From NCBI RefSeq assembly GCF_013185195.1, contig NZ_JAAZWC010000006.1:124001-188000 (forward strand): a DNA stretch of 64,000 nucleotides, in the 5' to 3' direction. Below are positions 53,600-61,849 of this stretch, piece after piece (within the stretch, counting starts at the first letter, position 1; each line of letters begins with the position of its first letter). This DNA comes from Saccharibacillus qingshengii. GTDB taxonomy: Bacteria; Bacillota; Bacilli; Paenibacillales; Paenibacillaceae. The translations under genes were made by a program, and so were the position numbers. The notes beneath the pieces were generated by a model. It was given only the letters and a program-made list of their open reading frames with translations. It was not told the origin of the DNA and ran no database searches.

Positions 53600-55024
53600 A
53601 TGAACAAACAAACCGGATCATCCCCAAACCAATCGCGGCGTCTGCTGCACCATGCGAATACGCTTGTCGTGGCGCTCGTGTCGATCGGCTTGTTCGTGCT
53701 GCTGACCGTCGCTTTGACGAAGGCATCGGAATTCCAGCTCGATCTGACCGCCAACAAACAGTACACCCTGTCCGAGCAGACCCACTCCGTGCTGGACAGA
53801 CTGCCGGGCAAGGTCAAGCTGGAGGTCTTCACGAACCCGGATACGGACGGCGAACTGGTGACGCGCGAGATTACCGACCTGGTGCAGGAATACGCCAAAA
53901 AAAGCGGCAAACTCGACGTGCATACCTACAGTCTGGTGCAGCAGCCGGAACTGGCCCGTCAATACAATCTATCGTCGAGTTCGATCGTGCTGACCTACGG
54001 CGAGAAGACGCAGAGTATTCCTTTTCAAGAAATGTTCGGCTCGGGCGACAGCAGTTCCTATACCTTCCTCGGCGAATCCAAGCTGACCGGAGGATTGAAC
54101 TCGCTGATCTCGACCGAAACGCACAAAGCCTATCTGCTGGCGGGTCACGGCGAGTTCGATGCCTCGCATCTGACGCAGCTGACCGCCGGTCTCAAAGCCG
54201 ACAATACCGAGATCGAACCGCTGCAGCTGTATCAGGCGGGCCGGATTCCGAAAGACGCCGACCTGCTCATGATCGTGGCGCCCGAGACCGATCTGAGCGC
54301 CGAAGAGCTGAAGCTGATCGAGACTTACTTGGACGGAGACGGGAAGCTGTTTCTGTCGCTCGGCTTTAACCCCGATATGAAGACGGATTGGACGAATATC
54401 GATGCGCTGATGAAAAAATACGGAGTAGTCGACGAGCATGCGATCGCGGTAGACAAAAACAATACGCAGCTTTACGATCCGCTGACCGTCGTACCGGGCT
54501 ATGAATCGCATGCCATTACGGAAAAACTGCAGAGCGGCAAGGTCTATCCGATGACGTACCTGTCCGTTGCACTGAGCGCAGCCGAGAAAGCGCCGGAAGG
54601 CCTAACCGTCTCGCCGCTGCTCAGCACCTCCGCCGAAAGCTACGGGGAAACGGATCTCGCCGGGCTGCTGCAATCCCAGAGCGAATATGCGGAAGGCACC
54701 GATCTGAGCGGACCGCTGCATCTCGGTTATGCCGTGGACGACGCGGAAGGCAAGCCCAAAGTCGTCGTGATGGGCACGTCTTATTTCCTGACCGACGACC
54801 AGATCGGCGAGCAGGGCAACAAAGACTTTGCGCTGAACAGCCTCAATTACCTGAGCGGCAATCAGAACGATCTGACGATCCGTGCCCGCGAACAGCAGCA
54901 GTACGAGACGGCTTATCTGACCGCTCCGCAGGCCCGCTACATTCTGATCGCCACGATGGTTGTGTTCCCTCTGGTATTCGTTCTGGCCGGCGTGCTGCTC
55001 TGGTGGAGAAGGAGACGTGTATGA
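53600..55024 (+). CDS. GldG-like transport-associated protein
   Basis: A 474-residue protein with a helix near residues 28-48, a large extracytoplasmic domain (DLTANKQYTLSEQTHSVLD, LLAGHGEFDASHLTQLTAGL, LMIVAPETDLSAEELKLIETY) and a C-terminal helix (~447-468) followed by WWRRRRV. This matches the GldG/ABC-type uncharacterised transport family, whose domain resembles a DUF4350/IFT52-like fold and may handle the exported substrate outside the membrane. It overlaps the next gene by 4 bases. Confidence 0.85.
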   Translation: MNKQTGSSPNQSRRLLHHANTLVVALVSIGLFVLLTVALTKASEFQLDLTANKQYTLSEQTHSVLDRLPGKVKLEVFTNPDTDGELVTREITDLVQEYAKKSGKLDVHTYSLVQQPELARQYNLSSSSIVLTYGEKTQSIPFQEMFGSGDSSSYTFLGESKLTGGLNSLISTETHKAYLLAGHGEFDASHLTQLTAGLKADNTEIEPLQLYQAGRIPKDADLLMIVAPETDLSAEELKLIETYLDGDGKLFLSLGFNPDMKTDWTNIDALMKKYGVVDEHAIAVDKNNTQLYDPLTVVPGYESHAITEKLQSGKVYPMTYLSVALSAAEKAPEGLTVSPLLSTSAESYGETDLAGLLQSQSEYAEGTDLSGPLHLGYAVDDAEGKPKVVVMGTSYFLTDDQIGEQGNKDFALNSLNYLSGNQNDLTIRAREQQQYETAYLTAPQARYILIATMVVFPLVFVLAGVLLWWRRRRV

Positions 55025-55944
55025 GAAAATATATCCCGACGCTGATTCTGGTACTGCTCTTCGCCGGCGGTCTGGGTTATGCGATCTCGCAAAAATGGTT
55101 CGGCGCGGAAACGGAGCCTCCGGCCGCCAAGCTGACCGATGTAGAAACGTCCAAGATCGCCGGTATCCGGATTGCCAACGGCGATCTGACCTATCAGTTG
55201 GCGAAAAGCGGCGGCGAATGGGCATTTACCGAACCGGACAAATATCCGGTGAATCACTATGCCGTCGACGCCTGGCTCGATACGCTGACATCGGCCGAGC
55301 AGGGCGGCGTCGTGGAAGAAGCTCCCGCAGATCCGGCCAAGTACGGACTCGACCTGACGAAAAAAGGCATCACGCTGACGCAGGAGAACGGCGCCGCCTT
55401 GACGATTGCCATCGGCGATTCGCTGCCGACCGGAAGCGGGAATTACGCCCGGCTCGGCGGAGGTGCGGTGATCCGGCTCGATGCCAACGCCGCATCGTCG
55501 CTGCTGCCGAGCATCACGACATGGGTCGATACGTCCCCGTTCCAATGGGACGACGCCGACTTGAAAGAGCTGGCCTACAAGCGCGGATCGGCATCCTGGA
55601 CGTTGAATAATTCGGCTGCGGCCGGCGCTTCCCCGGCTTGGACGCTGGACGGCAAAACGATCGAAGACGTAGAGGCGACTACCGTATCCGGATCGCTGAA
55701 GTATATCGTCAGCGACCGTCTGCCGGTGAAGGCCTCGACACTCGTTTCGACGGAGACCGACTTTACGCTGAAGCTTGTGACGACGGAAGACGGTGCGGAC
55801 AAGACCCGGAGCTTTACCGGCAAAAAAGACCCCGACGTCGATACGCTCGTCTGGGTTGTTCAGGAAGGCAGCGAGTGGGCGTACGCGGTGAAGCCGGAAG
55901 ATTTGCAGAAAGCGGAGTCGCCGGAGATTCCGCCTGGGAAATGA
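55021..55944 (+). CDS. DUF4340 domain protein
   Basis: A 307-residue protein with an N-terminal membrane helix (~5-23) and a repeated beta-rich domain outside the membrane. It has the family's KYPVNHYAVDAWLDTLTSA and ADPAKYGLDLTKKGITLTQ segments. I chose the ATG at 55021 (overlapping the GldG stop as ATGA) because GGAGAAGGAG lies 7 bases upstream. DUF4340 genes usually sit at the end of gldAFG-type operons, as here, but their function is unknown. Confidence 0.85.
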   Translation: MRKYIPTLILVLLFAGGLGYAISQKWFGAETEPPAAKLTDVETSKIAGIRIANGDLTYQLAKSGGEWAFTEPDKYPVNHYAVDAWLDTLTSAEQGGVVEEAPADPAKYGLDLTKKGITLTQENGAALTIAIGDSLPTGSGNYARLGGGAVIRLDANAASSLLPSITTWVDTSPFQWDDADLKELAYKRGSASWTLNNSAAAGASPAWTLDGKTIEDVEATTVSGSLKYIVSDRLPVKASTLVSTETDFTLKLVTTEDGADKTRSFTGKKDPDVDTLVWVVQEGSEWAYAVKPEDLQKAESPEIPPGK

Positions 55945-55969
55945 ATGCCTCTTCTTGAACGTTTTCCCG

Positions 55970-56107
55970 AAATAACTGCAGGAGAGCCGTTAAAGATCGC
56001 GTCGAGCGCCGAGGGCAGCCCTTTTTCGTGAAATAGCGGTTCGGTTGCAGCTATTTCACGCATTCACAAGCTGCCCATATAAATAACGGTTCCTGCGCAG
56101 CTATTTG
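55970..56107. repeat. Three copies of an ATARCGGTT...GCAGCTATTT unit in alternating orientation
   Basis: Units at 55970-55992 (minus), 56028-56059 (plus) and 56081-56107 (plus). The middle unit is itself a perfect 10-bp hairpin (GTGAAATAGC with GCTATTTCAC). They lie in the 55945-56276 gap between the DUF4340 gene and the antiporter. Nothing else but a terminator is seen there. Confidence 0.55.
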
Positions 56108-56164
56108 CTTGGGGAACCGGCGGAACCATTTTGGATGAATCGATCTGCCAAGGAAACAGACAAA

Positions 56165-56202
56165 AGAAGCCGGGCCTCTGCGCACACAGAGACCCGGCTT
56201 CT
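56165..56202. terminator. Terminator of the NhaP-type antiporter gene
   Basis: A long stem (56165-56180 with 56187-56202, one mismatch) has a U-tail on the minus strand from AAAA at 56162-56165. Confidence 0.8.
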
Positions 56203-56276
56203 GAGCAGTACCTTGAGCGTCCTGGGAAGACCGGGGCGCTTTTTCCTTGGCAGGCTTCGAATGGGATTCGTTGGGA

Positions 56277-57533
56277 TCAAGCGTCTTTCTCGGACGTTTG
56301 ATCGTTGTGTATCGGGCGCGGTGCGGCTCCGAGCTTCAGAATAAGCTTCTCGATCGACAAGCCCTGGATCAGCAGCGAGAACAGCACCACGCTGAATGCC
56401 AGTACCAGGATGTCTTCACGGCCTTCGAATTCGATCGGCAGACTGAGAGCGAGTGCAATCGACAGACTGCCTTTGAGGCCGCCCCAGTTCAGAATATGCT
56501 TGAACTTGTTTTCGAATCCTTTGACCCCGGCCAAGCTGAGATAGACAGCTGCCGAACGCGCAATCAGCACAATCAGGATCGCGAGGAGCAGGACCGGCCA
56601 GCGTCCGCCGAAATCGATATTGCGAATTTCCAATCCGATCATCAGGAAGATCAATGAGTTGGCGATGAGGGCAATCGTATCCCAAAACGTATCGATATTG
56701 GTATGGGTGGTCTCGGACATCCCGACTTTACGTCCGTAGTTGCCGAAGACCAATCCGCCGACCACGACAGCGATCACGCCCGAGACATGCATATGCTCCG
56801 CGATAAAATAACATCCGAAGAAGAGAACGGCCGACAAGGCCGTTTCGAACGGATAGTCATCGTAATAAACGATGATGCGGGAGAAGACAAAGCCCAGGAT
56901 CAATCCGACGATCGTACCGCCGACCGCAAACTGCAGGAACAGCAGCAGGCCGCTGCCTACGCCTCCCCAGCCCATTTCCATATAAGACAGCAGGTAAATG
57001 GAAGAAATCTGGAACAGAACGACGGCGATACCGTCATTCAGCAGCGATTCGCCTTCGATCACTGTCGTCAGTTTCTTCGGTACGCCGAGCGACTTGAAGA
57101 TCGAGATCACGCTGATCGGATCGGTGGCGCTCATCAGCGCGGCGAACGTACAGGCGACGACAAGCGGCAGCCCCAGCAGATAATAACCTCCCAGCGCGAT
57201 CAGCCCGAAGGAAATCAGCGTCCCGCCAAGCGCAAGCGCAAGAACCGGTTTGGAATGTTCGCGCAGGTGCGAGAACGGCAGTTTGAGCGAAGCGTCGCCG
57301 AGCAGGATCGGCAGAAACAGCGAGATCACAATGGCCTGAAATACATTGCTCTGCGTAATATACGTTTCGGCCTGCTCGAGCACGGGGATATGGATCATGC
57401 CGAGCAGCAGTCCGACCAAGACGAGAGCGATCGAATAAGGCCGATTCAGTTTCTGGGCGATGCCGATCACCGCCAGCGCAATCGCGAGCAGGATCAGAAT
57501 CTGAATAAAAATTTCGTTAAAATGATGAACCAT
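56277..57533 (-). CDS. CPA1-family Na+/H+ antiporter (NhaP-like, short form)
   Basis: A 418-residue membrane protein with about 12-13 helices and a very short C-terminal tail. CPA1 landmarks: ALMSATDPISVISIFKSLG (~130) and EGESLLNDGIAVVLFQI (~160), plus LNWGGLKGSLSIALALSLP late in the protein, typical of NhaP. It exchanges sodium or potassium for protons across the membrane. Compared with the antiporter at 969 it lacks the ~270-residue cytoplasmic tail, so the two are regulated differently. AGGAGG precedes the ATG. Confidence 0.9.
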   Translation of the reverse strand: MVHHFNEIFIQILILLAIALAVIGIAQKLNRPYSIALVLVGLLLGMIHIPVLEQAETYITQSNVFQAIVISLFLPILLGDASLKLPFSHLREHSKPVLALALGGTLISFGLIALGGYYLLGLPLVVACTFAALMSATDPISVISIFKSLGVPKKLTTVIEGESLLNDGIAVVLFQISSIYLLSYMEMGWGGVGSGLLLFLQFAVGGTIVGLILGFVFSRIIVYYDDYPFETALSAVLFFGCYFIAEHMHVSGVIAVVVGGLVFGNYGRKVGMSETTHTNIDTFWDTIALIANSLIFLMIGLEIRNIDFGGRWPVLLLAILIVLIARSAAVYLSLAGVKGFENKFKHILNWGGLKGSLSIALALSLPIEFEGREDILVLAFSVVLFSLLIQGLSIEKLILKLGAAPRPIHNDQTSEKDA

Positions 57534-57590
57534 GACAGACCTCCTGTACGAGTAAGCTTTATCCGAACATTACCCAAATACGCACGAACA

Positions 57591-57620
57591 AGCCCGGCCC
57601 CCTAAAGGTAGGGCCGGGCT
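57591..57620. promoter_or_regulatory. GC-rich palindrome between divergent genes
   Basis: A perfect 10-bp stem (57591-57600 with 57611-57620) with a 10-base loop lies between the antiporter (minus) and the TauE-like gene (plus). There is no good T-run, so it may be an operator or a leader hairpin. Role unknown. Confidence 0.35.
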
Positions 57621-57717
57621 TTGCGTCTTTCTTGTTCCCCGGCAAATGAGCTATGATGGAAACATCAGGAAGCGTATCGGGAGCACGAAGAAGAAGCATA
57701 CAGAAAGAAGGACGATC

Positions 57718-58458
57718 ATGACCGGAGTGGGCGTTATTGCAGGGGCCATGCTGATTATATTTGCCGCAAGCTTCACCCAGAGCCTCACCAGTTTCGGTTT
57801 CGCGCTGATTGCGCTGCCGCTGCTCAGTTTGTTTCTCCCGCTGCATCAGGCGGTGCCGATCATCGTCATCTTGAGTCTGCTCGTCTGTCTGACGGTCGTC
57901 ATTCCGAATCGCCGCGACGTGAACGTCAGGCAGGTCTGGCTGCTTATCCTGGCTGGCATGGTCGCGGCGCCGTTCGGCACGTATCTGCTGCTCGTCGTCA
58001 GTCCGTCCGTACTGAAATCCGCTACCGGTATCCTGATTACGGTGTTCGCCGCCCTGATGCTGCTCGGGCGTTCGGTGCCCATTCGCAGCGAACGGACGGC
58101 TTTTGTGACGGCGGGGCTGCTCAGCGGCCTGCTGAACGGCAGTATCTCGGTCAGCGGCCCGCCGCTTGCGCTGATCCTGTCCAATCAGGGGATGAGCAAG
58201 CAGGCTTTTCGCGCCAATCTGGCTTTGAACGGCGTCGTCTTGAATATCGTCAGCGTTCTCTCGTTCGCGGCGGGCGGGCTGCTGGATTCGGGAACGGGCC
58301 ATTTTCTGCTGTGGACGCTTCCGGCTATGGGGCTTGGTGCCTGGGCCGGCGCAAGAGCGGTCAGCCGGTTCGACGAAGCGCGGTTCAAGCAGGTCTCGCT
58401 CTGGCTGATTCTCGTTTCCGGCTTATGGACGGCGCTCAGCGGGCTGGGGATCGTATAA
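57718..58458 (+). CDS. TauE/SafE-family membrane exporter
   Basis: A 246-residue membrane protein with about eight helices. The family's two repeated halves are visible, with the conserved QSLTSFGFALIALPLL segment and the second-half SVSGPPLALILSNQGM. Members move sulfonates, sulfite or other small organic anions. I chose the ATG at 57718 with AGAAGGA upstream; the longer in-frame reading from 57646 lacks a site and would add a charged N-terminus. The TetR gene follows after 41 bases, in the same direction. Confidence 0.85.
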   Translation: MTGVGVIAGAMLIIFAASFTQSLTSFGFALIALPLLSLFLPLHQAVPIIVILSLLVCLTVVIPNRRDVNVRQVWLLILAGMVAAPFGTYLLLVVSPSVLKSATGILITVFAALMLLGRSVPIRSERTAFVTAGLLSGLLNGSISVSGPPLALILSNQGMSKQAFRANLALNGVVLNIVSVLSFAAGGLLDSGTGHFLLWTLPAMGLGAWAGARAVSRFDEARFKQVSLWLILVSGLWTALSGLGIV

Positions 58459-58499
58459 GCGGCGGATCGGATGTCTTTTTTGAGGAACGGAGGGATCTT

Positions 58500-59090
58500 A
58501 TGACGCAAATGACGAAGCGGGCGCTGGCTGCCTCGCTCAAAAAGCTGCTGTCGCAAAAAACGCTCGACAAGATCACGGTCATCGATATTGCCGAAGACTG
58601 CGAAGTCAACCGACAGACTTTTTATTACCATTTCAAAGACATCTACGATCTGATCGACTGGATCTACACGCACGAAGCTTCCAAAGCGTTAAACGGAAAC
58701 AAGACGTACGAAACCTGGCAGCAGGGTTTCTTGCATATTTTTGAATATATCCAGAGCAACCGGAACTTTGTGCTGAATACGTATCATTCCGTGAACCGCG
58801 AACATCTCGAGCGCTATCTGCATCAGGAGACGCATGCGCTGCTGATCGGCGTGATCGAGGAAAAAGCGGCCGGCCGCAGCGTGCGCGAAGACGACAAAGC
58901 GTTTATCGCCCATTTCTACAAGTTTGCGTTCGTCGGATTGATCCTCGATTGGATCGGCCGCGGGATGCGCGAAGAGCCGAAGGCGATCGTAAAGCGCCTG
59001 AGCGTATTGATCCAGGGAGACTTCGCCGGTGCGCTGGAACGATTCGAGAGCGGTGCGCACCCGGGAGGGACGCGTCCGCCGTCCGGCTGA
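58500..59090 (+). CDS. TetR/AcrR regulator of the DhaS type
   Basis: A 196-residue regulator. The N-terminal HTH has LDKITVIDIAEDCEVNRQTFYYHFKDIYDLIDWI, the pattern of the DhaS-like/TetR_C_8 group, and the C-terminal domain has FYKFAFVGLILDWIGRGM. I chose the ATG at 58500 with GGAGGG upstream. It probably shares a transcript with the TauE-like gene and may control it, or the convergent DrrAB-type exporter that ends 5 bases from its stop. Confidence 0.85.
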   Translation: MTQMTKRALAASLKKLLSQKTLDKITVIDIAEDCEVNRQTFYYHFKDIYDLIDWIYTHEASKALNGNKTYETWQQGFLHIFEYIQSNRNFVLNTYHSVNREHLERYLHQETHALLIGVIEEKAAGRSVREDDKAFIAHFYKFAFVGLILDWIGRGMREEPKAIVKRLSVLIQGDFAGALERFESGAHPGGTRPPSG

Positions 59091-59095
59091 ACGGA

Positions 59096-59875
59096 TCAGC
59101 GTACCGCTTGCATCCGGCGTTTGTAGACTCGCATTGCGAGGGCGTACGCGACGACCAGAATCCCCAGGCACCAGGCGAGCGCGGTCCAGATCTCCGCTCC
59201 GACCGGCTGCCCGCCAAGCAGGGAGCGCAGCGCTTCGACGATAGCGGTGACCGGCTGGTGTTCGGCAAAAGCACGCACCGGTCCAGGCATCGATTCCGTC
59301 GGCACAAAAGCGGAACTGACGAACGGCAGCAGGATAATCGGATAGGAGAAAGCGCTCGCTCCGTCCACCGATCCGGCGGACAGTCCGGCGATGACGGCGA
59401 TCCAGGTCAGCGCCAGCGTGAAGAGAGCGAGAATGCCGATTGCGGCGAGCCAGGCCGGTACGCCTGCCGGCGAGCGGAAGCCGATCAGCAGCCCCGCAGC
59501 TACGATAACGACGAGCGAAATGGCATTGGATACGAGCGAAGTCAGCACATGCGCCCACAGCAGGGAAGACGGAGCGATCGGCATCGAACGGAACCGTTCG
59601 AACAGCCCTTCCTGCTTGTCGATAAACAGGCGGTAAGCCGTGTACGAGATGCCGGTTCCGATCGCGATCAGCAGGATGCCGGGCATCAAATAATTGACGT
59701 AATGGCCCGTCCCGGTATGGATAGCACCGCCGAATACATAGACGAACAAGAGCATGAACGCGATCGGCATGACGGTTACGGTGAGGATGGTGTCCAGGCT
59801 GCGGAACGTATGGCGCATGGAACGTCCCAGCAGTACGCCGGTATCGCCGAGAAATCCGCTTTTTACGGTTTGCAT
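59096..59875 (-). CDS. DrrB-like ABC-2 permease
   Basis: A 259-residue membrane protein with six helices. The N-terminus (GRSMRHTFRSLDTILTVTVMPIAFMLLFVYVFGGAI) and the LPFVSSAFVPTESMPGPVRAFAEHQPVTAIVEALR segment are typical of the daunorubicin-exporter DrrB group. It pairs with the ATPase encoded immediately upstream (the stop of one directly abuts the start of the other). The exported compound is unknown. Confidence 0.9.
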   Translation of the reverse strand: MQTVKSGFLGDTGVLLGRSMRHTFRSLDTILTVTVMPIAFMLLFVYVFGGAIHTGTGHYVNYLMPGILLIAIGTGISYTAYRLFIDKQEGLFERFRSMPIAPSSLLWAHVLTSLVSNAISLVVIVAAGLLIGFRSPAGVPAWLAAIGILALFTLALTWIAVIAGLSAGSVDGASAFSYPIILLPFVSSAFVPTESMPGPVRAFAEHQPVTAIVEALRSLLGGQPVGAEIWTALAWCLGILVVAYALAMRVYKRRMQAVR

Positions 59876-60643
59876 TTACTTCGCCTCCTTGGAGCCGACG
59901 ATCGAGAGGAAAATCTCTTCGAGCGTCGGCTGTTTTTCGATATATTCCGTTCGGGCGGGCGGGAACATCCGCTTCAATTCGTCGAGCGAGCCGTTGGCAA
60001 TGATGCGTCCCTGATGCAAAATGGCGATCCGGTCGGCAAGCTGCTCGGCTTCTTCCAGAACCTGCGTGGTCAGCAGGACCGTTGTGCCGGTATCCGCGAG
60101 CTGCTTGACGACCTTCCGGACCTCGATTCTCGCTTCGGGATCGAGCCCCGTCGTCGGTTCGTCCAGAAACAGGATATCCGGCTGCCCGATCAGACTCATG
60201 GCGATATCAAGTCTGCGCCGCATACCGCCCGAGTAGGAAGCCGCCCGCCTCCCCGAGGCTTCCGTAAGCCCGAAACGTTCCAGCAGCTCGTCCGCCGATT
60301 GGCGCGGCTGCTTCAACCGTCGCAGCTTGGCGATCAGGATCAGATTTTCGCGTCCGGTCAATACGCCGTCGACCGCCGCGAACTGTCCCGTCAGGCTGAT
60401 CGATCGGCGCACCGCATCGGGCTGCGAAGCCGGATCGAATCCGTTGACGGACACGCTTCCGCTGTCCGGACGAAGCAGCGTAGAGAGAATCTTGATGGTG
60501 GTGGTCTTGCCGGAACCATTGGAGCCGAGCAGCGCGAAGATCGAGCCCCGGCGCACTTCGAAATCGACGCCGGTCAGCACAGGCAGATTCGGATAAGACT
60601 TGTGCAGGTTCTGCACGGAGATGGCCGTTTCGTGAATAGACAT
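59876..60643 (-). CDS. DrrA-like ABC transporter ATP-binding protein
   Basis: A 255-residue ATPase. Walker A GSNGSGKTTT (~40), signature YSGGMRRRLDIAMSL (~140), Walker B ILFLDEPTTGLDPEAR (~160) and a C-terminal QPTLEEIFLSIVG segment typical of DrrA. It drives export through the next gene's permease. It begins 13 bases after the HTH-pentapeptide gene, so all three are probably one transcript under that regulator. Ribosome site AAGGAGG. Confidence 0.9.
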   Translation of the reverse strand: MSIHETAISVQNLHKSYPNLPVLTGVDFEVRRGSIFALLGSNGSGKTTTIKILSTLLRPDSGSVSVNGFDPASQPDAVRRSISLTGQFAAVDGVLTGRENLILIAKLRRLKQPRQSADELLERFGLTEASGRRAASYSGGMRRRLDIAMSLIGQPDILFLDEPTTGLDPEARIEVRKVVKQLADTGTTVLLTTQVLEEAEQLADRIAILHQGRIIANGSLDELKRMFPPARTEYIEKQPTLEEIFLSIVGSKEAK

Positions 60644-60656
60644 GGAAATTCCTCCT

Positions 60657-61547
60657 TCAGGGGTCGATCAGAGTGATTCCGCTCAGATCCGCTTTGCCGC
60701 TTTTCAGGAACGAATACGTCAACCGGTCTGCCTTGCAGTCGATAAATCGGACTTTCTTGAGGGTTTTGTTCTTGAAAAAGGTTCGCGTAAGCGTCGCATT
60801 GCGGAAGGTGACGTCGGAGAAGGCGCAGTTCTCGAACGAACAGCCTTCGAACATGCCTTCCAGCACAAGTCCGGTAAGATGGGTGCCGTGAAACCGGGTG
60901 CGTGTCCAGACGACGCCGGTCAGCGTACAGTTCTGCAGCTGTGAAGATTCGAAGCCTGTTTCCGTCAGGTTGGCGCCCGACAAATCGCAGCCTGCCAGAT
61001 GGCTTCCGGCAAAGACCGTTCTCGTCAGGGAAGCGTTCAAAAACAAGCTGTTCGTCATGTGCGTATGCTCGAAGCGGCTGCCGCCGAGTTCCGCGTTCGA
61101 GAAGTCGCATTCTTCCACATAATTGCTTTTGAGCAGCAGATCCGGAAGATGGGCCCCGACAAACAGCGAACGCCGGATAAAGGAAGAACCGAACTGTTCG
61201 TGCAGCCCTTCCAGACCCGAGAAGTCCGCATCCACCCAGCTTCCTTCCGACATGTTCCAGGCCGGCGCGGCAGTTTCCGGGAGGGAATCCTGCGGCTTTG
61301 CCGGTTCCGCGGTCGAAGGAGGCTCCGCAGCAGTCTGCCGGAAATGCTGGGAGAAATGGTTCAGGTCCAGATCCAGAATTTGGGCGAGGCGGTCCAGCGT
61401 GAGAATATCGGGCAGCGACTCACCGCGCTCCCATTTTCCGACTGCCTGGGGACTAAGCGACAGCTGGCGGGCCAACAGGGCCTGGGACAAATTTTTGGCT
61501 TTGCGGGCTTCCGCGATTTTGTTTCCGATCTCGATCGGGGTGAACAT
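60657..61547 (-). CDS. XRE-type HTH protein with pentapeptide repeats
   Basis: A 296-residue soluble protein. Residues ~8-62 form a Cro/C1-type HTH (IAEARKAKNLSQALLARQLS, SPQAVGKWERGESLPD). After a ~60-residue Pro/Ala linker, residues ~125-290 hold about 25-30 pentapeptide repeats of the A(D/N)LXX type (DFSNAELGGSRFEHTHMTN, CDLSGANLTETGFESSQLQ). Pentapeptide repeats form a right-handed beta-helix; some mimic DNA and protect gyrase. Fused to an HTH the protein may sense or bind DNA or a ligand. It is first in a likely operon with the DrrAB-type exporter, so local regulation or self-protection is plausible. Confidence 0.75.
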   Translation of the reverse strand: MFTPIEIGNKIAEARKAKNLSQALLARQLSLSPQAVGKWERGESLPDILTLDRLAQILDLDLNHFSQHFRQTAAEPPSTAEPAKPQDSLPETAAPAWNMSEGSWVDADFSGLEGLHEQFGSSFIRRSLFVGAHLPDLLLKSNYVEECDFSNAELGGSRFEHTHMTNSLFLNASLTRTVFAGSHLAGCDLSGANLTETGFESSQLQNCTLTGVVWTRTRFHGTHLTGLVLEGMFEGCSFENCAFSDVTFRNATLTRTFFKNKTLKKVRFIDCKADRLTYSFLKSGKADLSGITLIDP

Positions 61548-61714
61548 GAAGGCACCTTCTTTCTTGGAGTTTCGTCGACGCCATCAGCTTAACCGGATTC
61601 CCCGGGGAAGGAAATGAAAAACGCGCAACCGCCGGTTGTTTTTCCGCTACCTTTGGTAGGATGCCCGTTTTCCGGGCGATTCAGACAGGCAAACAGGCGG
61701 GAAATACCCCGAAT

Positions 61715-61769
61715 ATAGACAATCCCCGCCTTGTGTCCAAACTTCCGACATGAGACGGGGATTGTCTAT
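61715..61769. promoter_or_regulatory. Long inverted repeat in the ohyA leader
   Basis: Perfect 14-bp arms (61715-61728 with 61756-61769; ATAGACAATCCCCG and its complement) flank a 27-base loop that has its own TGTC/GACA pair. It lies about 80 bases before the ohyA start, within the 61548-61849 gap. No T-run follows. An operator or leader hairpin is likely; the binder is unknown. Confidence 0.55.
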
Positions 61770-61849
61770 GTTTGCTGTTCGATAAGAAGCCTATGCTGAA
61801 ATCAGCTTCAGAGTGCGTTCAAAATCCTGGAAATGTGGAGGGAATACTC

